Assembly (NCBI RefSeq): GCF_025961225.1
Contig: NZ_JAOQNG010000007.1
Location: forward strand, 1,004,501 to 1,068,500
Reading direction: 5' to 3'
Length of the DNA stretch: 64,000 nt
Source: Azospirillum canadense
Lineage (GTDB): Bacteria; Pseudomonadota; Alphaproteobacteria; Azospirillales; Azospirillaceae
The notes under the pieces were generated by a model. That model ran no database searches. It was not told where the DNA came from and worked only from the letters and a program-made list of their open reading frames with translations. This document shows, piece after piece, positions 1 to 8,274 of the stretch. The position numbers and the translations under genes were made by a program. The first letter of the stretch is position 1, and every line of letters begins with the position of its first letter.

Positions 1-782
1 TTGCCGTGGTGCCAGCGCTCGTTGCGCACGATGTTCGCCTCGAACCAGTGCGACCGGTTGGTCAGCAGCGGATTGCTGCCGAGGTCGGCGCGAAAGATGT
101 CGGCGCAGGCGCGGCTGCTCTCCTCCTCGTCCATGCGGTCGAAGCCGGCGCGCCGCCACGTCTCTGGATCGACCTCGACCAGGAAGGTGCTGAACTCCGG
201 GCTGTACTGGTAGCTGTGGGCGATGAAGACGCCGGCCTCCGTCTCGCGGAAAATCAGCGAGACGGGGTGGAAGCGCTGGCGCGTGCCGTACCAGGCGAAC
301 TTGTTGCGCCGCCGTTCGAAGCTGGGGCGGAACTGCTCCGCATAATGCCGGCGCACCGCGCTGTTGGCGCCGTCCGCCCCGATCAGCAGGTCGGCGTCGC
401 GCGCCAGGGCGTCGATGTCGTCGATGCGCTCCCCGTGGCGGATCTCCACGCCCACCCGCCGGCAGGCGCGCTCCAGCGTCTCCAGCATGGCGAGCCGGGC
501 GGTGCGGGAGAAGTGGTTGCCATGGATCTGCACGCGGGTGTCGCGGTGCACGATCTCCATGTAGTCGCAGCACTCGTGCCCGGCGGTGAACTCGGCGAAG
601 AAGTCGGGGTCCGCCTCCTTCAGGAAGGACAGGCCGACGTCGGAGAAGACCACCCCCCAGCCGTAGGTGGCGCCGCGCGGGTTCTGCTCGAAGATGCGGA
701 TGTCGTGCGACGGGTCGTGCTTCTTGGCGAGCAAGGAGAAATAGAGGCCGGCCGGGCCGCCCCCGATGACGGTGATCTTCAT
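1..782 (-). CDS. FAD-dependent monooxygenase, salicylyl-CoA 5-hydroxylase / anthraniloyl-CoA monooxygenase-like (C-terminus outside window)
   Basis: The visible 260 residues are the N-terminal part of a flavoprotein hydroxylase; the gene runs off the left edge. The start carries the FAD dinucleotide-binding motif GGGPAGLYFS, and a second flavin motif GADGANS lies near residue 140. The stretch around YGWGVVFSDVGL is typical of hydroxylases that act on aromatic acyl-CoA thioesters such as salicylyl-CoA or 2-aminobenzoyl-CoA. It is the last visible gene of a five-gene minus-strand operon and its ATG overlaps the thioesterase stop codon (ATGA). With the upstream ligase and thioesterase it suggests the route salicylate to salicylyl-CoA to gentisyl-CoA to gentisate. 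The substrate is inferred from family and neighbours; anthranilate or another hydroxybenzoate is possible. Confidence 0.8.
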   Translation of the reverse strand, partial: MKITVIGGGPAGLYFSLLAKKHDPSHDIRIFEQNPRGATYGWGVVFSDVGLSFLKEADPDFFAEFTAGHECCDYMEIVHRDTRVQIHGNHFSRTARLAMLETLERACRRVGVEIRHGERIDDIDALARDADLLIGADGANSAVRRHYAEQFRPSFERRRNKFAWYGTRQRFHPVSLIFRETEAGVFIAHSYQYSPEFSTFLVEVDPETWRRAGFDRMDEEESSRACADIFRADLGSNPLLTNRSHWFEANIVRNERWHHG

Positions 783-1261
783 TCCGGGTCTCCTTCCGCC
801 GCGCAGGCGGCGCGGTAGCGCTCCAGCGCCTGCCGGAACGCGGGGGGGATGTCGATGGAGCGGCGCTCGCCGCGGGCGACGCAGACCGGGGTCAGGTGCG
901 CCAGGAAGGCGATGTCGCCGGTCAGCGTGCGGGCGCAGATTTGCAGCACGTAGGTCCGGCTGCGGATGTCGGCGACCGTGACGGTCATCTCGAACTCCTC
1001 GTCCGGCCGCAGGGAGCGGCGGAAGTCGAAGTCGAGCGCCCGGGTCGGCGTGCCGAACCCCTGCTCGTCCTTGGCACGCTGCGGGGTGGTGCCGAACAGG
1101 CTGCCGTAGAACAGCTCGGCCGCCGCGATCACGTATTCGGCGAAGGCGACCGTGTAGACGACGCCGGCCGGGTCGCACTCCCCCCACTTCACGCGGCGGC
1201 GGATCACCAGTGGGGCGGTGCGGACGACGTATTCCGTCGCCACAAAGTCGGACGGGGTCAT
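779..1261 (-). CDS. 4-hydroxybenzoyl-CoA thioesterase-like hot-dog protein
   Basis: A 160-residue single-domain hot-dog thioesterase. The segment WGECDPAGVVY near residues 26-35 contains the aspartate (about D30) that matches the catalytic aspartate of 4-hydroxybenzoyl-CoA thioesterases. The likely role is hydrolysis of the hydroxylated aryl-CoA, for example gentisyl-CoA to gentisate plus CoA, in the cytoplasm. The start at 1261 was chosen because its ATG overlaps the ligase stop (ATGA); its own stop overlaps the monooxygenase start in the same way, so the three genes are probably translationally coupled. A longer reading upstream would run inside the ligase gene. The family is clear; the exact thioester is inferred from context. 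Confidence 0.85.
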   Translation of the reverse strand: MTPSDFVATEYVVRTAPLVIRRRVKWGECDPAGVVYTVAFAEYVIAAAELFYGSLFGTTPQRAKDEQGFGTPTRALDFDFRRSLRPDEEFEMTVTVADIRSRTYVLQICARTLTGDIAFLAHLTPVCVARGERRSIDIPPAFRQALERYRAACAAEGDPE

Positions 1262-2931
1262 GGCGCAAACTCCCCCGTCTCCGTCGCGATCTTTTCGGCG
1301 ATCAGGGTTTTCAGCGCAGGCTTGTCCAGCTTGCCGACGCGGGTCAGGGGAAATTCCTCCAACACCTCGACGCGTTCCGGGCATTTGTATTTCGCCAGCC
1401 CGCAGCCGGTCAGGAAGGCGCCCAGCTCCTGCACGTCGGGGGCCGGCATGCCGGGCCGTGTGATGATGAAGATGCAGCCCTTTTCTCCGTAGAGCGGGTC
1501 GGGCATGGCGACCAGCTTGGCGTCGGCGACGCTGGGGTGGCGGCTGACGTAGGCCTCCACCTCCTCGCAGCCGATCTTCTCGCCGCCGCGGTTGATGTTG
1601 TCGCGCAACCGGCCTTCGAAGGCGTAGCAGAGCCGCCCGTCAACCTCGTGCGCCGTCATGATGTCGCCGGTGCGGTAGAAGCCGTCGGCGGTGAAGGCCG
1701 TGGCGTTGGCATCCGGGTTGTTGACGTAGCCGCGCAGGCTCGACGGGCCGCGGAAGCACAGCTCGCCCATCCGGCCCGGCGGCACCGGCGTCTCGGTACC
1801 CGGTTCCAACAGCCGGATTTCGTCCTGCGGACAGCCGGATGTGCCCTGCGTACGGTGCCGCCGCTCCACCGGCGCGTCCGCCGGGGAGCCGAGCAGCAGC
1901 CCCTCGGTGATGCCGTAGAGGTTGGAGCAGGGCACGCCGATGTGCTCCTCCAGCTTGTCGGCGCGGCTCATCGTCGCGAACAGGCGCAGGGACGACAGGT
2001 CGTGCCGGCCGACGTCGGTGTAGCCCATCAGCTGCGGTGCGATGGGGCCGACCGACAGGGCGTGGGTGACGCGGTGCGCCTCCACCAGTTCCAGCATGCG
2101 CCGGATGTCGACCTTCGGCATCAGTACGACGGTCGCGCCGCCCAGAATCATCGGGATCAGCGCGTAGACCTGGGCGGCGTTGTGCAGCAGGGGCAGCGAC
2201 CACAGGATGCGGCTGTCCGCCGTCATGCGGTAGAGCCCCATCAGGTGCCGCACATGGCCGAGGTACTCGGCGTGGAAGCGCGGGATGATCTTCGGCAGAC
2301 CGGTCGTGCCGCCGGACAGCTGGAAGGTCAGCACGTCCTGCGGCCCGAAGGGCAGGGCGGCCAGCCGGTCGCGCACCGCGTCCGCCGGCGTGGCGGCGAT
2401 CAGCTCGTCCAGCGCCAGTCCGGCGGCGGACGCTTCGCCCCGTGCGACCACGAGGTGTTTCAATGCCCCGTGCCGTTCCATCATGGACGCGGCGAAGCCG
2501 ACAAGGTCGAAGCGGCTGAAGTCGGCCTGGACGAAGTAACCACGGGCACCGCTCTGCCGGGCCAGCTCGCCGATTTCCACCTCGCGGTGCTGCGGCAGCG
2601 TGCAAACGGGGATGATCCCCGCCTTGACGCAGGCGGCCAGCGCCACGACCGTTTCCACCGTCGTGCCCATCTGGAAGATCGCCCGGTCGCCGGTGGCGAG
2701 GCCGAGGTCCAGCAGGGCCGCGGCCAGCCGGTCGCTCGCCTCATTCAGTTCGGCGAAGGTGACGGTCCGCTCGTCGCTGATCAGCGCCGGCTTGTCGGGA
2801 TGGCGCGCGGCGCTGGCGCGCAGCGCGTCACCGACGGTCGACGGGATCCAGGCGCCGTTGGCAAGATACTGTTCGGCCTGGTCGGCCGGCGTGTAGACGA
2901 CACCGCTTATGGGATTGCGGATTGCTGTCAT
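1258..2931 (-). CDS. Aryl-acid AMP/CoA ligase (2,3-dihydroxybenzoate-AMP ligase or salicylate-CoA ligase family)
   Basis: A 557-residue ANL-superfamily adenylating enzyme of full length. Visible motifs are the P-loop SGGTTGLPK (about 206-214), the aryl-binding LPLLHNAAQ (about 246-254), YGITEG (339-344), YRTGDI (419-424) and the catalytic-lysine region VGKLDK near 532-537. It resembles EntE/DhbE and salicylate-activating ligases: it should adenylate an aromatic acid and, given the CoA-dependent neighbours, make the aryl-CoA. It lies 35 bp downstream of the VOC gene and overlaps the thioesterase start by 4 bp. Salicylate is the favoured substrate because an acyl-CoA hydroxylase and a thioesterase follow; 2,3-dihydroxybenzoate or anthranilate cannot be excluded. 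Confidence 0.85.
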   Translation of the reverse strand: MTAIRNPISGVVYTPADQAEQYLANGAWIPSTVGDALRASAARHPDKPALISDERTVTFAELNEASDRLAAALLDLGLATGDRAIFQMGTTVETVVALAACVKAGIIPVCTLPQHREVEIGELARQSGARGYFVQADFSRFDLVGFAASMMERHGALKHLVVARGEASAAGLALDELIAATPADAVRDRLAALPFGPQDVLTFQLSGGTTGLPKIIPRFHAEYLGHVRHLMGLYRMTADSRILWSLPLLHNAAQVYALIPMILGGATVVLMPKVDIRRMLELVEAHRVTHALSVGPIAPQLMGYTDVGRHDLSSLRLFATMSRADKLEEHIGVPCSNLYGITEGLLLGSPADAPVERRHRTQGTSGCPQDEIRLLEPGTETPVPPGRMGELCFRGPSSLRGYVNNPDANATAFTADGFYRTGDIMTAHEVDGRLCYAFEGRLRDNINRGGEKIGCEEVEAYVSRHPSVADAKLVAMPDPLYGEKGCIFIITRPGMPAPDVQELGAFLTGCGLAKYKCPERVEVLEEFPLTRVGKLDKPALKTLIAEKIATETGEFAP

Positions 2932-2966
2932 CTCTGTCCTCCCCTTTGTGCGTGGTCTTTCGCGGG

Positions 2967-3845
2967 CTAGGCGGCGGGGGCGATGACGACGCGGTCACGG
3001 TCGAAGATTTCGATCCGGCCGCGGACGCCACCGGTGAACAGCCCGTACCAGACCGCCGGCTTCAGCCCGAGCGCGCGGCGCTGGAACTCCACCGGGCCGG
3101 CGGCGTCGATGCGGTCGTGGGTGTCCAGTGCGGTGACGGTGCAGTCGCCGCGCTCCCGGGCCGCGCGGGTCAGGCAGGCGAACTCCTCCAGCCGCGGCAC
3201 GAAGATGCTGACCGGCGCCGCCGCGGGACCGCCCTGCGCGTCGAGCAGCGCGGACTTGCGCGTCCAGACCTCGTCGATGGCGGTGACGCGCCGCCCCCCG
3301 GCCGCTGCCGCGTCCTCCACCTCCAGCGCGGCGCGCAATGTCAGGGCGGCGTCGGTGGAATCGATGGCGTTCAGCGGTCGCAGCTTGCGCGTGATCTCCA
3401 CGAAATAGCCGTTGGGATCGCGCACGTAGATGGACTCGATCACCTCGTGCGCGGTCTCGACCGAAACGGTCAGGCCTGCGGCCTCCAGGCGCCGCTTCCA
3501 GGCCTTCAGCTCCTCCTCGCTGTCGACGAGCCAGGCGGTGTGGGTGGCGTCGAAGACGTGGTCGTCCGGCAACGGGCGCATCTCCGCGCGCCCGTCCAGC
3601 GCCTGGGGCTGGTCGGAGCCGAGATAGTAGAAGAAGGCGATGGTGCTGCCGTTTCCGCTGTCGAAGAAGAAGTGCAGGAAGTCGGGGTGGGTGGCGGGGC
3701 CCCAGCCGCGCGCCGAGATGACGTGGACGAGCGGCAGGCCGAGCTTGTCGCGGTAGAATTCCACCGTTTCGCGCAGCTTCCAGGTCGGGCGGGCGGAATG
3801 GTCCACGCCGCGCAGGCGCAGCCGCGTCGCGGGTTGGTCGAGCAT
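2967..3845 (-). CDS. VOC-superfamily protein, possible extradiol-type dioxygenase
   Basis: A 292-residue vicinal-oxygen-chelate protein. The N-terminal half holds a complete module with a candidate metal triad: a histidine in GVDHSARPTW near residue 15, a histidine in HTAWLVDSEEE, and a glutamate in DPNGYFVEITRKL. The C-terminal half is divergent, which suggests two modules with one metal site. It sits second in the operon, 38 bp after the hydrolase and 35 bp before the ligase. In this context it might act on the ring or on an activated intermediate. No canonical cupin gentisate dioxygenase is visible in the window, but the operon continues to the left. Ring cleavage is inference only; glyoxalase or isomerase activity is equally possible. 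Confidence 0.7.
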   Translation of the reverse strand: MLDQPATRLRLRGVDHSARPTWKLRETVEFYRDKLGLPLVHVISARGWGPATHPDFLHFFFDSGNGSTIAFFYYLGSDQPQALDGRAEMRPLPDDHVFDATHTAWLVDSEEELKAWKRRLEAAGLTVSVETAHEVIESIYVRDPNGYFVEITRKLRPLNAIDSTDAALTLRAALEVEDAAAAGGRRVTAIDEVWTRKSALLDAQGGPAAAPVSIFVPRLEEFACLTRAARERGDCTVTALDTHDRIDAAGPVEFQRRALGLKPAVWYGLFTGGVRGRIEIFDRDRVVIAPAA

Positions 3846-3883
3846 GCTGGTCTCCTTGGAACGTAATTCTTCGGGGGCGGCGT

Positions 3884-5164
3884 TCAGCCGCCGAAATGGT
3901 CGCGCAGCCAAGCGCCGACCGCCCGGCCAGCGGCGGTGCGCCCCGGCTCCTCCTCCGGCGTCAGCGCCCGGCCGTGGTGGTCGCCGCGGATGCGCAGGTG
4001 GGTCTTCCGCCGGTTGGCAAAGCCGTCGAACAGCGCGGCGGCGGTCGACGGGAAGGTCGAGACGTCGCCGGTGTATTCGACGAGCAGCAACGGCTGCTCG
4101 ATGGCCGGGGCGGTCTTGTGCAGGGCGGCGTTGGACGACAGGCCCGACCAGGTGGACAGCCACGCCTCCGGCGAGCAGACGCGGGCGAAGCCGACCGCGC
4201 CGTAGTTGGAGGTGAAGGGATCCCGCCCCCACAGCGTGCCGTAGCCGCGGTCGGAGGGGTCGAGGCTGGGATCGAAGCAGCGCAGGTCGGCGTCGGTCCG
4301 CCAGACGGTCATCAGCGGAGTATGGGCGCCGCGCCGCCGGTCGTCGGCGCTACCGGTCTCCTTGGCGCGCTTCCGGGCGGCCAGCCGCTCCGCGATCAGG
4401 GCGTGCGCCCGCTCGTCCAGCCGGGCGACGCGCGCTTGCTGGGCGGCGCGGTAGCGCTCCACGAAGGCCGGATCGTAGCGGGATGGCCCCGGCGGCTCCG
4501 CGAAGCCGTTCGCCGGGCTGAAAGGGTCGAGCGCCGGGTCGACCGACAGCGCGTCGTCCTCGTCGGTCACCGACGGGTCGATGCAGCCCATCAGCAGCAT
4601 GCCCTGGCCGGGGTGCGGGGCGACCAGCATCAGCCCGTCCGCCACCGGCATCTCCAGCGTCGCAAGGTTGGTCGGCCGGCCGCCGGGGGTGCGGGCGATC
4701 CGCCGCTCCGGCGCCAATTGCGACTGCTGCATGTAGAAGGCGTAGAGGCTGCCGCCGCCGGAATTGCCGAGCAGGACGATGCGGCGGAAGCCCTGGGCGC
4801 GCAGGAAGGACAGGCCGGCGGCGACGTCGAACAGCGCCGTCTCGTGCTCCAGTCGGCTGTCGTTGCCGACGGCGCGCGGCGACTGCGACCACGCCGCGAA
4901 GCCCGCCTCCACGATGTCCGGGACCAGGTAATGGCAGGCCATGAACTCCCGCGGGTGCATGATGCACACCACGGTGTCGCTGCGGCCGCGCACATACAGC
5001 GTGCCGCCCGTGGCCGCCCGGTCGGCCGTGCGCAGCGCCACGTTGCGCGTCACCGTGCCGTCGGGAAGGTCGCGGGGGTTCCAGTCGGTGTTGAGAAATC
5101 CGGCCGTTGCTGATTGGTCTGCCAACCGCTGTGCGGCAGGCGCGGCTGTGCCCAAGTCCGGCAT
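3884..5164 (-). CDS. Alpha/beta hydrolase, first gene of the aromatic-acid operon
   Basis: A 426-residue protein with an alpha/beta-hydrolase nucleophile elbow GNSGGGS, a later acid candidate in LVEYTGD and a C-terminal histidine in GDHHGRAL, in the usual Ser-Asp-His order. It has no signal peptide, so it is probably cytoplasmic. The start at 5164 is supported by GGGGAGA about 8 bp upstream; a longer in-frame reading to 5266 lacks such a site and would run into the divergent promoter region. As promoter-proximal gene of the operon it may release the aromatic acid from an ester or amide before activation. That role is inferred from position; the true substrate is unknown. Confidence 0.75.
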   Translation of the reverse strand: MPDLGTAAPAAQRLADQSATAGFLNTDWNPRDLPDGTVTRNVALRTADRAATGGTLYVRGRSDTVVCIMHPREFMACHYLVPDIVEAGFAAWSQSPRAVGNDSRLEHETALFDVAAGLSFLRAQGFRRIVLLGNSGGGSLYAFYMQQSQLAPERRIARTPGGRPTNLATLEMPVADGLMLVAPHPGQGMLLMGCIDPSVTDEDDALSVDPALDPFSPANGFAEPPGPSRYDPAFVERYRAAQQARVARLDERAHALIAERLAARKRAKETGSADDRRRGAHTPLMTVWRTDADLRCFDPSLDPSDRGYGTLWGRDPFTSNYGAVGFARVCSPEAWLSTWSGLSSNAALHKTAPAIEQPLLLVEYTGDVSTFPSTAAALFDGFANRRKTHLRIRGDHHGRALTPEEEPGRTAAGRAVGAWLRDHFGG

Positions 5165-5277
5165 GTCCGTCGTCTCCCCTTCCAAGGGCGGGGCGATCCG
5201 CCCGTATGGTCGTGATTGGTGGCTGGCGTGGCGCTCCGCCAATGATCCAGCCCTGTTTTTTGACACTGTGACGAATA

Positions 5278-5295
5278 ATTGACGCCACCGTCAAT
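5278..5295. promoter_or_regulatory. Candidate TetR operator, upstream of the hydrolase operon
   Basis: Inverted repeat ATTGACG-CCAC-CGTCAAT, 7-bp arms with a 4-bp spacer. It has the same TGACG-N4-CGTCA core and spacing as the site at 5422-5441. It lies about 115 bp before the hydrolase start, in the divergent region shared with the TetR gene. Binding is inferred. Confidence 0.6.
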
Positions 5296-5421
5296 AGGCT
5301 GAAATTCCTGTCAAGGCGCGAATTGCCGCAGCTTTTGTGGGGCTGACGCCGTTCGGGGCAGCGTTTTCAAAGGCTTCGATGGTCGGGGGTATCGAACGGA
5401 CCGTTCGCCAGCACTTCAAAA

Positions 5422-5441
5422 ATTTGACGCGCGCGTCAAAT
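5422..5441. promoter_or_regulatory. Candidate TetR operator (perfect palindrome)
   Basis: A perfect 20-bp palindrome with core TTTGACG-CGCG-CGTCAAA, ending 17 bp before the first possible start codon of the TetR gene. The shared core with 5278-5295 suggests that one dimeric repressor controls its own gene and the divergent operon. Confidence 0.65.
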
Positions 5442-5458
5442 GCACCCATGCTGCGGGC

Positions 5459-6211
5459 ATGACCGTCAATGAAAAGAAACCCGGCGGAGGGGATGGGGTG
5501 AGCAGAACATCGGCCAAGGCGGAAACCGGCCGGAAGGCGCTGCTGCGCCAGAGCGTGCTCGACGCCGCGGCGAAGCTGTTCGCCGAACGCGGCTTCGCGG
5601 GCACCAGCTTCCAGGACATCGCCGATGCGCTGAACGTCGGGCGCACGGCGCTCTATTACTACTTCAAGAGCAAGGAGGAGGTGCTGGCCTCACTGGTGGA
5701 GGAGGTCACCGTCGTCAGCGACCGGCAGTCGGCCCTGCTCTCCGCCCGGACCGACGACGATCCGGTCGATGTGCTGCGCTCCATGGTCAGCGGCCATGTG
5801 GAGCTTCTGCTCTCGCACGCCCTCCAGTTCCGCGTCGTGGACCGCACCGAGGTGGAACTGCCACCCGACGTGCGCGCGGTGCATGAACGCTCCAAGCGGG
5901 CCGTGCTCGACCATTTCACGGCGCAGATCGCGCGCGGCATCCAGCAGGGCGTGTTCCGTCCGGTCGATGCCCGGGTCGCCGCGTTCGCGCTGATCGGCAT
6001 GTGCAGCTGGACGACCTGGTGGTTTCACGAGGGCGGGCGCAAGACGGCCAGGGAGGTTGCCGGTATCCTCGCGGATCTGGCCGTGCATGGCCTCTTGCGG
6101 TCGGACGATCAGCGCAAGACGTCCGGGGATCCCGGCGATCTGTTCCGCCAGTTGCACGAGAACCTGGATTGCCTGGAAATTCTCTACAAGCAACGGACTG
6201 CGGCCCCCTGA
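5459..6211 (+). CDS. TetR/AcrR-family transcriptional regulator
   Basis: A 250-residue TetR-family repressor. The N-terminal helix-turn-helix spans about residues 27-77, with the family signature GTSFQDIADALNVGRTALY followed by YYFKSKEEVL; the rest is the ligand-binding helical domain. The ATG at 5459 has no clear ribosome site, while an in-frame GTG at 5498 has GGAGGGG about 6 bp upstream and may be the real start, giving 237 residues. The gene is divergent from the aromatic-acid operon and two matching palindromes lie between them, so it probably represses that operon and itself until an aromatic acid or its CoA thioester appears. The effector is inferred. Confidence 0.85.
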   Translation: MTVNEKKPGGGDGVSRTSAKAETGRKALLRQSVLDAAAKLFAERGFAGTSFQDIADALNVGRTALYYYFKSKEEVLASLVEEVTVVSDRQSALLSARTDDDPVDVLRSMVSGHVELLLSHALQFRVVDRTEVELPPDVRAVHERSKRAVLDHFTAQIARGIQQGVFRPVDARVAAFALIGMCSWTTWWFHEGGRKTAREVAGILADLAVHGLLRSDDQRKTSGDPGDLFRQLHENLDCLEILYKQRTAAP

Positions 6212-6218
6212 GAGGGGG
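6204..6218. terminator. GC hairpin between convergent genes
   Basis: CCCCCT-GAG-AGGGGG forms a 6-bp stem with a 3-nt loop; the TetR stop codon lies in the loop. It sits between the convergent TetR and cyclase genes, so it may terminate both. There is no strong U tract. Confidence 0.45.
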
Positions 6219-6230
6219 TCTTGAAGGGCC

Positions 6231-8174
6231 TTACCCGACGCGGTGTTCGGGCGATGCCGACGGGATCAGGTCGCGCGCGGCGCACAGCTCAAGGATTCGG
6301 ATGGGCTCCTGAAACCCGCGCGGCCGAACCGTGTCGACCACGCGGAACACGAAGCGCTCGGGCACGCGCCCGGCGACCGCCGCGCTCACCAGGATGTCCG
6401 TGCCGTAGTCCTTGTTGAGCGATTCCAGGCGGGCGGCCAGATTGACCGTCGCGCCGAGGACGGTGTAGGCCATCCGGTCGGTGGAGCCGATGGTGCCGAC
6501 CACAGCCTCCCCGGTGTGAAGCCCGAACCGCGTCCGGTAGGCCGGCCAGCCCTCCTGTTCGAAGGCGGCGTTGAGTTCCTGGATCGCCGTCCGGCAGGCC
6601 AGAACGGCGGCGCAGGCGCGGGCGACGTGATCGGGATCGTCCGCCGGCGCGTTCCAGATCGCCATGACGGCGTCGCCGATGAATTTGTCGACCGTGCCGC
6701 CATGCTCCATGATCGCGGCGGACAGCACGCCGAGGTAGCGGGATGTCTGGATCATCACCTGCTCAGGCGCCACCTTTTCGGTGATCGCGGTGAATCCCTC
6801 GATGTCGGTGAAGAGAACCGTCACCTCGCGACGGGCGCCGCCCAGCCGCAGCGCCGCGCCCGTCGTGACCAGCTGCTGGACCAGACGCTTGGGCACGAAA
6901 CGGGCGAAGGTCAGCACCACCGTCCGCATGGTGGCCACGGAACGCCCGAGATCGTCGATTTCCCGGATCAGGGACCGGACCGTCATTGGCGGACTGGTCG
7001 TGTCGAAATGCTGGATGCGATCGGTTTCCATGGCCAGGATCTTCATGGACCGCGACAGCCGCGCCCCGATCCACCAGACGATGGGGAGGAGCGCCGCAAC
7101 GAACGCGAGGGCCAGGACGATCAGCCGCCGCCGTCCGGCCTCGACCTCGCCGAAGAACTCGTCGAGCGGGACGACGACGGCCAGCCTCAGCCGGGCGGAG
7201 CCCGCCGACCGGATGGACCGGAAGGCCGCCACATAGGTTCGCCCGTCGGCGGACCCCGTGAAGATCTGCTCCGCCGCGCCGCCGGCCTGCCACGCGTCCA
7301 AAGGGGGATTGATGTCGACATCCAGCACCTGGTCGAGGCGCGGCAATTCCAGCGGTCCACCCGGGACCCGTTGGTGCAGGAACGCCGCCAAGCGCGGATG
7401 GGCGACCACGCGCCCGCGGTCGTCGAAGAGCAGCACGACGCCCGACGTTCCCAGCTGCTGGGCGCGCAGGAACGCCCCGATGTCGGCCAGGAGGATGTTC
7501 CCCGCCACGACTCCGCGCTGGTCATCGTGGAACGGCAGCCGGACCGTGTAGCCCGGCAGCGGGGTGAACACGGGCACATAGGGATCGGTGACGGCACCGG
7601 CGTCGGCGTCGAACGCCGTGCGATACCAGGGGCGCGTGCGCGGATCGTAGGCCGTCTCGCGCTCCGCCTCCGCGATGGTCGAAAGCTCGGCCGACAGATA
7701 GCGCGTGACCTGTGTGCGCGTGCGTTCCTCCAGCACCGCGCCGATGATGGCGAGCCGGAAGGCGGCCCCGGGCGGCGCGCCCATCTGCCGGCGCCCCGCA
7801 TCGCCGACCTGGTCCAGGTCGTCCAATTCGAGGTAGGTGCCATCGTCGTAACCGACATACAGGTTGTAGATCTGCTCATGCCGGCGCAGCAGCGCGGCCA
7901 TCACCGCGTAAAGGGGCGGATTGTTCCCGATGGCGCTGGACCCGATGGCGGGGAGCTTCGCCATCACCTCCAAGGTGTCGAGAACATCCTTGAACTGGCC
8001 GTCGACGCGGTCGGCCGTGTGCTCCGCGACGCGGTCGATGAACGCCAGGGCCGCAGAGCGGGTGATCGACCGTGCCCGGTCGAAGCTCAGGACGACCAGC
8101 CCAAGCCCCACCACAAGCACAAGAACCACGAACATCGACGTGATCGAGAGTTGATAGCTGAGACGCACGCGCAT
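6231..8174 (-). CDS. Membrane class III adenylate/guanylate cyclase with Cache sensor and HAMP
   Basis: A 647-residue receptor cyclase. A first membrane helix (about 10-30) is followed by a long periplasmic Cache-like domain (about 35-340), a second helix (about 350-370), HAMP and a class III catalytic domain (about 445-610). The two metal aspartates are in LFTDIEGF (about 456) and FIGDAVM (about 499). The base-selecting lysine is in DKFIGD and its partner is the threonine of AYTVLG, a Lys/Thr pair typical of adenylate cyclases of subclass IIIb. The transition-state Asn/Arg are in NLAARLE. It probably makes cAMP in response to a periplasmic ligand. Next upstream on the strand is a cyclic-nucleotide-binding protein, a plausible effector. 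Confidence 0.9.
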   Translation of the reverse strand: MRVRLSYQLSITSMFVVLVLVVGLGLVVLSFDRARSITRSAALAFIDRVAEHTADRVDGQFKDVLDTLEVMAKLPAIGSSAIGNNPPLYAVMAALLRRHEQIYNLYVGYDDGTYLELDDLDQVGDAGRRQMGAPPGAAFRLAIIGAVLEERTRTQVTRYLSAELSTIAEAERETAYDPRTRPWYRTAFDADAGAVTDPYVPVFTPLPGYTVRLPFHDDQRGVVAGNILLADIGAFLRAQQLGTSGVVLLFDDRGRVVAHPRLAAFLHQRVPGGPLELPRLDQVLDVDINPPLDAWQAGGAAEQIFTGSADGRTYVAAFRSIRSAGSARLRLAVVVPLDEFFGEVEAGRRRLIVLALAFVAALLPIVWWIGARLSRSMKILAMETDRIQHFDTTSPPMTVRSLIREIDDLGRSVATMRTVVLTFARFVPKRLVQQLVTTGAALRLGGARREVTVLFTDIEGFTAITEKVAPEQVMIQTSRYLGVLSAAIMEHGGTVDKFIGDAVMAIWNAPADDPDHVARACAAVLACRTAIQELNAAFEQEGWPAYRTRFGLHTGEAVVGTIGSTDRMAYTVLGATVNLAARLESLNKDYGTDILVSAAVAGRVPERFVFRVVDTVRPRGFQEPIRILELCAARDLIPSASPEHRVG

Positions 8175-8274
8175 GCCTCAACCCTCTGGTTCCTTCGCGG
8201 CCGCGGGCCGAGGTCTCCCGGAAGCGTCGTCCGCCGATCGCCTCACACTCCAAGGTCTTGCAACGGTTTCCCGC

